Source: Candidatus Latescibacterota bacterium (GTDB lineage Bacteria > JAAXHH01 > JABIQT01). Taken from it: DNA of 21,747 bases. A model generated the notes under the pieces. That model was not told where the DNA came from. It saw only the letters and a list, made by a program, of their open reading frames with translations, and did no database searches. The translations under genes and the position numbers were made by a program. Every line of letters starts with the position of its first letter. Within the stretch, counting starts at the first letter, position 1. Below, piece after piece: positions 15,428 to 21,747 of the stretch. Where the stretch lies: contig JABIQT010000593.1 of assembly GCA_018667995.1 (NCBI GenBank), positions 1 to 21,747 of the forward strand. The letters are read 5' to 3'.

Positions 15428-16464
15428 CCTGCCGAATCGAACCCATAGACGTCGCCGGTGAAGCTGAATGGGACGCATACGTGAATGGGTCCGCCAACGC
15501 GACTCTGTTCCACCAAGCAGCCTGGCGCCATATTGTGGAAGGTGTCTATGGACACACCGGAATCTACCTTGCCGCCCGGAAGAGCGACAGGCTCTGTGGC
15601 ATCCTGCCCATATTCAGGTGCGGCAACCGATTCGTGGGGCGTACCATGGTTGCGCTGCCATTTGCCGCCACGCAACCCTCTGTCTGCGCCGACGATGATC
15701 AGTCTGAGATCTTACTGATCGAGGCAGCCGAGACAATTGCCCGCCAGCACGGTGCTGAAGCCATTGAGTTGCGTGAAGCACGCAAGAAGCCTTGGAATTG
15801 GCAACCAGTGCAATCCTATATGAACGTACAGCTGGCCCTTGATCCGGACCCAGACATCGTTTGGCGTAAGAGAGTCGAGAGCCGCGTCAGAACAAAGGTA
15901 AAGGGCGCCCAGAGAGGCGGACTGCAGTTTCGTTGGGCAGGCATCGAAGATCTCGACGTGTTTTTCGATATTTATACCCACACCATGCACCGCCTTGGTT
16001 CCCCGCCACATTGCCGTAGGCTATTCGAGCAAGTACTGCTATCCTACCCATCTCATTCGGCGATTGCCGTGGTAAGCTCCGACTCGAAACCTGTGGCCAG
16101 CGCGATTGTCATGCATTCGGAAAAATGGATAGGATTTCCCTGGGCAGGATCCCTTGAGTGGGCGCATGCGCTTCGGCCGAACAATCTGCTTTATTGGAAG
16201 ATTATAGAGTATGCCTGCCTGAATGGATATCGCTCTCTAGATCTCGGCCGGTCTCCCGCCGGTTCTGGCTCGCTGCATTTCAAATGCCAGTGGGGCGGCG
16301 TGGCAGAACCGCTGTGGTACTACAGAAAGACCATCGGGAATAGGGTGGTAGAAGTCCGAGACGCTTCTGATCCTACCATGCGGGCGGCATCTCGTCTTTG
16401 GCGGATTCTACCCAGGAAACTATCTACAAATCTTGGGCCACATTTAGCCCGATTGATCCCCTGA
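15424..16464 (+). CDS. FemAB-like acyl/aminoacyl transferase with GNAT fold, PEP-CTERM-locus type
   Basis: A 346-residue protein. Seen: an N-terminal GNAT-like half with WDAYVNGSANATLFHQAAWRHI and LCGILPIF, and a second half with RPNNLLYWKIIEYACLNGYR (about 251-270) followed by LDLGRSPAGSGSLHFKCQWGG, the signature of FemAB-related proteins next to XrtA deacetylases. Known: Fem enzymes add amino acids from aminoacyl-tRNA to amines; other members of this fold use acyl-CoA. A GTG at 15379 in frame would overlap the deacetylase gene by 49 bases; the GTG at 15424 forms a GTGA stop-start junction and is preferred. Pairing with a deacetylase suggests that it caps the freed amine; this is inference. 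The radical SAM gene follows 29 bases later. Confidence 0.88.
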   Translation: MTCRIEPIDVAGEAEWDAYVNGSANATLFHQAAWRHIVEGVYGHTGIYLAARKSDRLCGILPIFRCGNRFVGRTMVALPFAATQPSVCADDDQSEILLIEAAETIARQHGAEAIELREARKKPWNWQPVQSYMNVQLALDPDPDIVWRKRVESRVRTKVKGAQRGGLQFRWAGIEDLDVFFDIYTHTMHRLGSPPHCRRLFEQVLLSYPSHSAIAVVSSDSKPVASAIVMHSEKWIGFPWAGSLEWAHALRPNNLLYWKIIEYACLNGYRSLDLGRSPAGSGSLHFKCQWGGVAEPLWYYRKTIGNRVVEVRDASDPTMRAASRLWRILPRKLSTNLGPHLARLIP

Positions 16465-16493
16465 AATCCGAATCGTCACATACGGAACGAGCA

Positions 16494-17531
16494 ATGCCCT
16501 CAGCCAACCTGATAGATAGATCTCTGACGCTTCTCACTGATCGAATCCACACCATGCCGATTCTCGTGCTGTTTCCGCACAGCAGGTGCAATTGTCGATG
16601 CATCATGTGCGACATCTGGCGCGGCAACGATCAATTGGTTGAAATAAGGACCGAACAGGTTCGCTCTAATATGAATGAAATACGCAAACTCGGTGTGAAA
16701 TGGGTCCTGCTCTCGGGCGGTGAGGCTCTGATGCACCAAGGCATCTTCGACATCTGCAAGCTGTTTCGTGACGAGGGCCTCCGCGTCACCGTCCACTCCA
16801 CGGGGCTCCTTCTGGAGAAGTTTGCCGCGGAGATCGTGGAACACTGCACGGATCTGATCGTCTCATTGGACGGAAGTCCCCCAGTGCATGATGCTATTCG
16901 CAATCTGCCCGGTGGCTTTGCGAAACTGTCCAACGGAGTCTCGGCGGTGCAATCCGTATCATCAGATTTCCCCATTTCCGCGCGCTGTGTCATTCAGAAA
17001 GCAAACTTTCGCGATCTCCCAAACATCATAGAGACCGCACGCGTGCTCAGGCTCGGTCAGATATCCTTCCTCGGCGCCGATGTCTCGTCTCAAGCATTCA
17101 ACCGGCAGGATGGCTGGAACGATGCCCGCAGCGAAACGGTCACGTTGACGCAGTCAGAGGTCTCAGAATTTCGGCACATACTGGCAGAGGTTATAGACGC
17201 GAATCAAGACTCCTTTGCCAGCGGGTTTGTCGCGGAATCTCCCGAAAAACTGACCCGAATTGTTGAATACTACGCAGCCGTTAACGGTCAGGGCGATTTT
17301 CCTAAGGTTCGGTGTAACGCGCCATGGGTATCCTCCGTAGTCGAAGCTGACGGCACTGTGCGCCCTTGCTTTTTTCATGAGTCGTTGGGGAATATCAACA
17401 GTAACACGCTCGATGAAATTCTGAATTCTAAAGCGGCCATTCGCTTCCGAAAGCAGCTGAAGGTATCAGCAGACCCGATCTGTCGTCGCTGCGTCTGCTC
17501 GCTGAACCTTGGGCCAAGGGCAAGAGTATAG
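16494..17531 (+). CDS. Radical SAM protein with SPASM-like C-terminal iron-sulfur domain
   Basis: A 345-residue protein. Seen: the SAM-cluster motif in SRCNCRCIMCDIW (C32, C36, C39 as CX3CX2C, with an extra C34), LLSGGEAL (about 72-79) for SAM binding, VSLDGSPPVHDAIR, and a C-terminal cysteine set C274, C292, C330, C333 and C335 in VRCNAPW, VRPCFFHESLGN and ICRRCVCSLN, a SPASM-type auxiliary cluster region. Known: SPASM enzymes mature peptides and act on sugars or small molecules. An in-frame upstream start near 16398 would overlap the FemAB gene; the ATG at 16494 with GGAACGAG just upstream is preferred. No short precursor peptide gene is seen beside it, so a glycan or small-molecule substrate fits better than a peptide. 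Last gene of the block-4 run. Confidence 0.9.
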   Translation: MPSANLIDRSLTLLTDRIHTMPILVLFPHSRCNCRCIMCDIWRGNDQLVEIRTEQVRSNMNEIRKLGVKWVLLSGGEALMHQGIFDICKLFRDEGLRVTVHSTGLLLEKFAAEIVEHCTDLIVSLDGSPPVHDAIRNLPGGFAKLSNGVSAVQSVSSDFPISARCVIQKANFRDLPNIIETARVLRLGQISFLGADVSSQAFNRQDGWNDARSETVTLTQSEVSEFRHILAEVIDANQDSFASGFVAESPEKLTRIVEYYAAVNGQGDFPKVRCNAPWVSSVVEADGTVRPCFFHESLGNINSNTLDEILNSKAAIRFRKQLKVSADPICRRCVCSLNLGPRARV

Positions 17532-17572
17532 CCAGTGACTGGTTTGGTCAGTTCTAGTCGCTCCTCAGTTAC

Positions 17573-17601
17573 TTGTCAACAGGTCTCAAGGAGGATATAT
17601 T
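17573..17601 (+). promoter_or_regulatory. Sigma70-like promoter for the SGNH hydrolase operon
   Basis: TTGTCA (17573-17578) and TATATT (17596-17601) stand exactly 17 bases apart, each matching the consensus at five of six positions. It lies 42 bases after the radical SAM stop and would give a 5' leader of about 125 bases before the ATG at 17734. Best promoter candidate in the window. Confidence 0.5.
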
Positions 17602-17607
17602 ATCCTC
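17591..17607 (+). repeat. Perfect dyad overlapping the -10 box (candidate operator)
   Basis: GAGGATA (17591-17597) and TATCCTC (17601-17607) are exact inverted copies around a TAT centre. The -10 box lies inside the dyad, as expected for a repressor site. It also contains AGGAGG with no usable start just downstream. A weak hairpin is the alternative reading. No second copy was noticed in the window. Confidence 0.5.
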
Positions 17608-17733
17608 TCGCTGTGGATCTATCGTCATGTTCGATCAAACAATATCGGTACTGCCCTACATGCCTGATGGAGTTTTTTGGGGGCGACCCAGAGGATTCCA
17701 GAACTATTCACCCATAACATATGGTACATCATC

Positions 17734-18777
17734 ATGCCATCAGCTGCTGCAGCACCTGATAACAAATCTGACCTGGTCTGGCACAATGTGGAAGATTGGG
17801 GTGTAGAAGGTAAAGGATGGTCCGACACAGAACGATACTATGACAGATTCCCCGGACGGGCCAGGGGCAGCGTGAGAGACCCGGTATGGGACCTGTCCAG
17901 GCACTCTGCGGGAATGTGTGTCCGGTTCGAAACGGATGCGGAGTCCATACACGTTCGGTACAAGCTCTTGAACGAAAGACTGGCCATGGCACATATGCCA
18001 GCATCCGGAGTGAGTGGCCTCGATCTCTATGCGGAGAATTCCGATGGTGTTGACCGGTGGGTATCTGTAGTCGCGCCTGAGTCACAGACCATCGACCAGG
18101 CTATAGCCCAGAATCTGGCTGACGGCTCCCGTCGCTATACCATATATCTCCCGCTGTATAACGGTGTTGAAACGCTCGAAATTGGTGTATCTCGGGATGC
18201 CCTGTTCTCGTCTGAGTCACCGCGCACGGAGCCACCAATGGTCTTCTACGGCACATCTATCACCCATGGAGCGTGTGCGTCGCGGCCCGGCATGGCCTTT
18301 CCTGCCATAATCGGGCGCCGGCTGAGGCGCCCTACGATCAATCTCGGTTTCTCCGGAAACGGACAGATGGAGACCGAGATCGTTGAGCTCCTGACGGAGT
18401 TGGAGGCTTCTGTTTACGTGATCGATTGCCTGCCCAACATGACACCCGATTTGGTCAAAGAACGATCGGAGCCGTTGGTACGGCAAATTCGGGGTGCCCA
18501 TCCTGATACCCCTATTCTACTCGTAGAAGACCGAACATTTACCAATGCGCCGTTTATCCGATCGCAGATGGAAGTCCATACAGAACGTCGATCGGGCCTC
18601 CGCACCGCCTATGAGGAACTGCAAGCAGAAGGCTTGACTGGCCTCTACTATCTGGCGGGTGACGACATTCTTGGAAGTGACGGCGAAGGGGCGACCGACG
18701 GCTCACATCCGAATGATCTGGGGATGATGCGATACGCAGACGGCTACGAGCCAGTGTTGTGTGAAATAGCTGTGTGA
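17734..18777 (+). CDS. SGNH/GDSL hydrolase with GxDLY beta-sandwich domain
   Basis: A 347-residue protein. Seen: an N-terminal beta-rich domain (about 10-165) containing SGLDLYAENSDG (G95, D97, L98, Y99), the GxDLY motif, and a C-terminal SGNH hydrolase domain with nucleophile S175 in FYGTSITHG, oxyanion N209 in GFSGNG and the catalytic D322/H325 in TDGSHPND. All four blocks are intact. Known: these two-domain proteins are thought to be esterases removing acyl groups from sugars or polysaccharides. No signal peptide is seen, so the protein may be cytosolic or exported by another route. A TTG at 17677 in frame would add 19 residues; the ATG at 17734 is preferred though it lacks a clear ribosome site. 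It follows a good promoter, so it probably starts a new operon with the CBM9-like gene. Confidence 0.88.
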   Translation: MPSAAAAPDNKSDLVWHNVEDWGVEGKGWSDTERYYDRFPGRARGSVRDPVWDLSRHSAGMCVRFETDAESIHVRYKLLNERLAMAHMPASGVSGLDLYAENSDGVDRWVSVVAPESQTIDQAIAQNLADGSRRYTIYLPLYNGVETLEIGVSRDALFSSESPRTEPPMVFYGTSITHGACASRPGMAFPAIIGRRLRRPTINLGFSGNGQMETEIVELLTELEASVYVIDCLPNMTPDLVKERSEPLVRQIRGAHPDTPILLVEDRTFTNAPFIRSQMEVHTERRSGLRTAYEELQAEGLTGLYYLAGDDILGSDGEGATDGSHPNDLGMMRYADGYEPVLCEIAV

Positions 18778-18781
18778 CTGC

Positions 18782-18809
18782 GGTACGAGACCGTCTGTGC
18801 CTCGGTACC
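18782..18809 (+). repeat. Imperfect hairpin after the SGNH gene
   Basis: GGTACGAG (18782-18789) can pair with CTCGGTACC (18801-18809) with one bulged base and an 11-base loop, starting five bases after the stop. No T-run follows, so terminator function is doubtful; mRNA 3'-end protection is possible. Confidence 0.22.
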
Positions 18810-18899
18810 CATCTGGATACACGAATTTTGTGTGCCGTGACCATATCAGATCACCATGAATGTGCCACCACATCATGATCTTCATAATACTGATTCATT

Positions 18900-18905
18900 G
18901 AGGAA
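18900..18905 (+). promoter_or_regulatory. Ribosome binding site of the CBM9-like gene
   Basis: GAGGAA ends 5 bases before the ATG at 18911 and supports that start. Confidence 0.6.
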
Positions 18906-18910
18906 TCCAA

Positions 18911-19750
18911 ATGTCAGTAAAGCCCTTCTCATCAAATGAGATTGCGAGTTACACATGCTACCGCACGCCCGAGCCGATTACCATAGATGGCAGACTTGAA
19001 GAAGCCGCTTGGCGCGCCGCACCCGAATCTCCCCGATTTGTAGACATCGTCAGCGGCGGTCCCGCACTCCACGATACTCGGTCATCACTCCTGTGGGATG
19101 ATCAGTACCTGTATGTATCTTTCAGGATCGAGGAACCCCACGTACGGGCAGAACTCACGAATCGTGATGATATTATCTTCATGGAAAACGACATCGAGGT
19201 ATTTATCGATGGTGGCGATACCTATTACGAGTTTGAGCTTAACGCCCTGAATACCATTTACGAGGTATTTTTTATCTGGCAGGACGCCTATAAACGAGAC
19301 GGGACGTTCGACATTCCAGAGTTCGATCTCTTCAGCGGCAAGGCGGGCTCCTTCGGCGGAAATAACGACCGACGCGGGGCAGCCTTCTGGCGCGGTACTC
19401 ATCCAAGGGGAAACCGGTGGGCGTTCCCACATTGGGATTTTCCGGGATTGGTATCTGCCGTGCACGTGGACGGCAGTATCAATGATGACAGCACCGTTGA
19501 TAAGGGGTGGTCCGTAGAAATCGGTTTTCCATGGGCGGGAATGAAGCATCTCGCCAATGGGCGATCCTTGCCCCCTCAGGATGGTGATCTGTGGAAAATC
19601 TGCCTGGCTCGTTACGAGAAGCTGGAATTGGGAGGAAAGGCGACCCACGTTGGATGGGCCTGGAACCGTGTGGGCGATCCGGACAATCACATTCCGGAGC
19701 GATTCACAGAGATTCACTTCTCAAACCAGCTTGTAACAGAAATAGCATAG
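18911..19750 (+). CDS. Carbohydrate-binding family 9-like (CBM9/DOMON-type) protein
   Basis: A 279-residue protein, mostly one beta-sandwich. Seen: the family opening [20 protein letters not shown] (about 17-36), [44 protein letters not shown], and a closing [15 protein letters not shown] with KICLARYE. Known: this module is found in carbohydrate-active enzymes and alone in many environmental bacteria, where it is presumed to bind sugars; a catalytic role is not established. No signal peptide, anchor or catalytic domain is attached, which is odd for an extracellular glycan binder. The start has GAGGAA at 5 bases. Neighbours are the SGNH hydrolase (133 bases upstream) and the YaiI-like gene (13 bases downstream). 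A role with the SGNH protein in handling acylated sugars is a guess. Confidence 0.88.
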   Translation: MSVKPFSSNEIASYTCYRTPEPITIDGRLEEAAWRAAPESPRFVDIVSGGPALHDTRSSLLWDDQYLYVSFRIEEPHVRAELTNRDDIIFMENDIEVFIDGGDTYYEFELNALNTIYEVFFIWQDAYKRDGTFDIPEFDLFSGKAGSFGGNNDRRGAAFWRGTHPRGNRWAFPHWDFPGLVSAVHVDGSINDDSTVDKGWSVEIGFPWAGMKHLANGRSLPPQDGDLWKICLARYEKLELGGKATHVGWAWNRVGDPDNHIPERFTEIHFSNQLVTEIA

Positions 19751-19763
19751 AAATGAGTATCCC

Positions 19764-20225
19764 ATGCCTGACATATTCGTAGACGCCGATGCGTGCCCCG
19801 TCAAGCAGGAAATCTACCGTGTGGCGGATAGATACGACTTGAAAGTATTCGTCGTTTCGAACACATGGATGCGGATTCCGCGAGAAGGCCGAGTCGAACT
19901 TATCGTAGTGGACGATGGTTTCGATGCCGCAGATGATGACATCGTGGAACGGGTGTCCGGAAGTGATATCGTAATCACTGAAGATATCCCCCTTGCATCG
20001 CGTGCGCTGGAAAAAGGGGCCAAGGTGGTGAGTCCGAGGGGCCGTGTCTTCACAAGAGATACCATAGGTAACGACCTGGCCAACCGGGAGCTGATGTCCC
20101 ATCTGCGCGAAACAGGAGTAATCACTGGGGGACCATCGCCCTTCGACAAACGCGATCGATCTCAGTTCCTCCAACGATTGGACGACGCTGTCCAGGCCGC
20201 ACGAAAAGAGGACCGAACACGATAA
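19764..20225 (+). CDS. yaiI: YaiI/YqxD family protein (DUF188)
   Basis: A 153-residue protein, the normal length of the family. Seen: the hallmark [14 protein letters not shown] (about 4-17), [40 protein letters not shown] and SPRGRVFT. It is well conserved across bacteria and related in fold to PIN/NYN nucleases, with acidic residues D7 and D9 and the later DD and ED pairs as a possible metal site. Its function is not established. It lies 13 bases after the CBM9-like gene in the same direction, probably co-transcribed but not obviously linked in function. A GC-rich region with a short GGGG/CCCC stem (20248-20251 with 20260-20263) follows; without a T-run it is not called a terminator. Confidence 0.94.
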   Translation: MPDIFVDADACPVKQEIYRVADRYDLKVFVVSNTWMRIPREGRVELIVVDDGFDAADDDIVERVSGSDIVITEDIPLASRALEKGAKVVSPRGRVFTRDTIGNDLANRELMSHLRETGVITGGPSPFDKRDRSQFLQRLDDAVQAARKEDRTR

Positions 20226-20377
20226 GATCCCCCGACCGGACACTTGTGGGGCGCATCGTCCCCTGGGCCGGGAATCAGTCATTCAGGAATCGGAATCCTA
20301 CCCGGCGAATCGTGCTCGAATCCTCATTTCCCAGAATCCTGCAGTACAGAATTCCGTAATCAGAGGGCTGGACGTTA

Positions 20378-20986
20378 GTGAATACAGCAATCAAACTCCG
20401 CACCGAACAGATCGCTTCAGCAGGTCGTATTCTTGCCCGTGCTTTTTACTCAGATCCATTCTTCCGCTACATTCTCCCTGACGCCGCTACGCGACAGGAA
20501 AAGCTGAACCAATATGCCTGCATCTATGTAAAGGCAAGCTGTCTGATGGATACCGTCCACGGGACCGGCATGCCCCTTTCTGGTGTGGCCGTCTGGACGG
20601 CTCCCGGGCGCGGACTCACGCCCGAAGAAAGATCAGAGGCGGGAATGGACAGGTTGCCCGATATATTCGGCCTCGAAGGATTCGAGCGCTATCTCGGAAT
20701 GGTTGCCCATCTGAGTATCGAAAGAGCACGCGACGTTCCGCTGGCACACTGGTATCTATCCATTCTCGGAGTAGATCCGACCAGGCAGGGCGAAGGAATA
20801 GGCGGCGCTCTGCTACAGCCCATCCTGAAAGTATCAGACCAAACAGATACGCCTTGTTACCTGGAGACCTTCGTGGAAGAGAACCTGGCCTTCTACACCC
20901 ACCATGGCTTTCGTATCTTGGTAGCAGGAGTGGAACCCAGAAGCTCAATACCTTTCTGGACCATGACCCGCACCCCATTGGCATGA
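20378..20986 (+). CDS. GNAT family N-acetyltransferase
   Basis: A 202-residue protein. Seen: AGRILARAFYSDPFFRYILPD near the N-terminus, common in a group of GNAT proteins acting on small molecules; the acetyl-CoA pyrophosphate loop LGVDPTRQGEGIGGALL (about 130-146, with R136, G138, G140, G142); and motif B YLETFVEENLAFYTHHGFRI (about 161-180). Known: transfer of acetyl from acetyl-CoA to an amine of an unknown substrate. It starts with GTG at 20378, preceded by AGAGGG at 10 bases. About 150 bases separate it from the YaiI-like gene, so it may have its own promoter, although none was recognised. The methyltransferase gene begins 45 bases after its stop. Cytosolic. Confidence 0.88.
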   Translation: MNTAIKLRTEQIASAGRILARAFYSDPFFRYILPDAATRQEKLNQYACIYVKASCLMDTVHGTGMPLSGVAVWTAPGRGLTPEERSEAGMDRLPDIFGLEGFERYLGMVAHLSIERARDVPLAHWYLSILGVDPTRQGEGIGGALLQPILKVSDQTDTPCYLETFVEENLAFYTHHGFRILVAGVEPRSSIPFWTMTRTPLA

Positions 20987-21031
20987 ACAGGATCGTGGCA
21001 TGTCGTACAGACAGATTGCAGACGGTTGGCC

Positions 21032-21747
21032 ATGACTGACCTGAGAGACCAGTATCGTACCTCAGTCCATCTCAACGCGCGCATCGACTTGCACGATAGG
21101 TTCAGTACCAATCCATATGATTTCAGCCTCTGGATATTCGACCAGATGACGTTCCCATCAAACTGCCATGCACTCGAGGTAGGATGTGGCACGGGGAAAC
21201 TCTGGTTTGCAAATCAAGATCGTCTGCCCCCAGATATTCAAATCACCCTATCTGATTTCTCGATTGGGATGGTCTCAGAAACTAGATCCCGCCTAAAGGA
21301 CCAAGCGTGTAATTTTGCTGTGTGTGACGCGCAGAACCCGCCCTTCTCGGAGGGGATCTTTGACGTGATCGTGGGCAACCATATGTTGTATCATATGGCC
21401 TCGCCTTCTGGAACAATTGCCAATCTGCGACGATTGCTGAAACCGGGCGGTTGTCTATACGCTGCTACAAACGGAGAGGACCATATGCAGGAGATTTTTA
21501 GTCTCATACCCACGCATATGGCACGCCGACCTATCCGAACAATGACAGAAAAGTTCCCATTGGAGACCGGTGCTCAGTTGTTGAAGAAACAATTTTCAGA
21601 CGTCCGGCTCGTCAAGTACCAGGACAGCCTGGAAGTCACAGATGCTGAACCCCTGGCGGCCTATTGTCTGTCTTTAAGGAATTTCTCGCAGGCCGAGCAT
21701 CCGTTGAGTGGAGATTCTTATGAAGATCTTATTGATCAGATAAACAC
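21032..21747 (+). CDS. Class I SAM-dependent methyltransferase, cut by right edge
   Basis: The frame from the ATG at 21032 stays open for 238 codons to the window edge. Seen: motif I in ALEVGCGTGKLW (about 47-58), the acidic strand end in ITLSDFSIGM (D75), then DAQNPPFSEGIFDVIVGNHM (about 99-118) and NLRRLLKPGGCLYAATNG (about 131-148), the standard order of Methyltransf_11 proteins. It resembles UbiE/BioC-like small-molecule methyltransferases. The visible part nearly completes a normal 250-280 residue protein, so little should be missing. No clear ribosome site precedes the ATG. It follows the GNAT gene by 45 bases. Substrate unknown. It is the third methyltransferase of the window and not an obvious copy of the other two. 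Confidence 0.85.
   Translation, partial: MTDLRDQYRTSVHLNARIDLHDRFSTNPYDFSLWIFDQMTFPSNCHALEVGCGTGKLWFANQDRLPPDIQITLSDFSIGMVSETRSRLKDQACNFAVCDAQNPPFSEGIFDVIVGNHMLYHMASPSGTIANLRRLLKPGGCLYAATNGEDHMQEIFSLIPTHMARRPIRTMTEKFPLETGAQLLKKQFSDVRLVKYQDSLEVTDAEPLAAYCLSLRNFSQAEHPLSGDSYEDLIDQIN

Noticed and set aside
17573-17733. Small open frames in the leader, one reading YCPTCLMEFFGGDPED
   Set aside because: A CPTC pair alone is not enough for a zinc ribbon; there is no second cysteine pair, no start placed after the AGGAGG, and the region reads better as promoter and leader.
19085-19717. A 210-codon minus-strand open frame
   Set aside because: It is antisense to the CBM9-like gene, whose motifs and ribosome site are convincing.
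20248-20263. GGGG/CCCC stem as an intrinsic terminator after the YaiI-like gene
   Set aside because: The stem is only four pairs plus a bulge and no T-run follows.
19704-20282. A 192-codon minus-strand open frame
   Set aside because: It is antisense to the well-conserved YaiI/YqxD gene.
1-21747. CRISPR arrays, insertion sequences, integrase or phage genes
   Set aside because: No spaced direct repeats, terminal inverted repeats, transposase motifs or phage structural proteins were seen on either strand.

Overview
The window looks like a chromosomal stretch from an uncultivated, probably aquatic or sediment, environmental bacterium of roughly balanced GC content. No rRNA, tRNA, phage or transposon gene is visible. 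The gene mix (PhyH dioxygenase, sugar phosphate isomerase/epimerase, GxDLY-type SGNH hydrolase, CBM9-like protein without signal peptide, XrtA-type polysaccharide deacetylase with a FemAB-like partner) recalls groups such as Latescibacterota, Poribacteria or related FCB/PVC-neighbour lineages. That placement is a hunch from gene content, not a proof. Twenty protein genes cover almost everything; two are cut by the window edges.

Layout. (1) Positions 1-4406, plus strand: a cut radical SAM protein (probably B12-binding), a SAM methyltransferase, a GT4 glycosyltransferase and an ArnT/PMT-like polytopic GT-C transferase, tightly packed as one operon for building or decorating a glycan or glycolipid. 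(2) Positions 4413-9870, minus strand, convergent with the first: read from 9870 downward, a hybrid histidine kinase (TM-GAF-PAS-HisKA-HATPase-REC), a paralogue lacking the kinase core (TM-GAF-PAS-REC), a PhyH-type Fe(II)/2-oxoglutarate dioxygenase and a 2-keto-4-pentenoate hydratase-like enzyme. (3) Positions 9871-10493: the only long non-coding gap, with no recognisable gene. (4) Positions 10494-17531, plus strand: a sugar phosphate isomerase-like TIM barrel, then a compact run of zinc-ribbon methyltransferase, amidohydrolase, ArnC/DPM1-like GT2 with two C-terminal membrane helices, NodB-type deacetylase, FemAB/GNAT-fold acyl or aminoacyl transferase (GTGA overlap with the deacetylase) and a radical SAM/SPASM protein. 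(5) Positions 17573-21747, plus strand: a good sigma70-like promoter whose -10 box lies inside a perfect dyad, followed by a GxDLY SGNH hydrolase, a CBM9-like protein, a YaiI/YqxD (DUF188) protein, a GNAT acetyltransferase and a methyltransferase cut by the right edge.

How they may work together. Blocks 1 and 4 both combine glycosyltransferases, methyltransferases and radical SAM enzymes. The lipid-phosphate GT2, amine-exposing deacetylase and GNAT-fold transferase, with a GT-C transferase elsewhere in the window, follow the logic of the Arn (lipid A aminoarabinose) pathway with an added step that would cap the freed amine. This is inference. Block 2 may be a sensory operon with its own small catabolic or tailoring pair. 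The kinase-less, membrane-anchored receiver beside its full-length paralogue is the most unusual architecture here.
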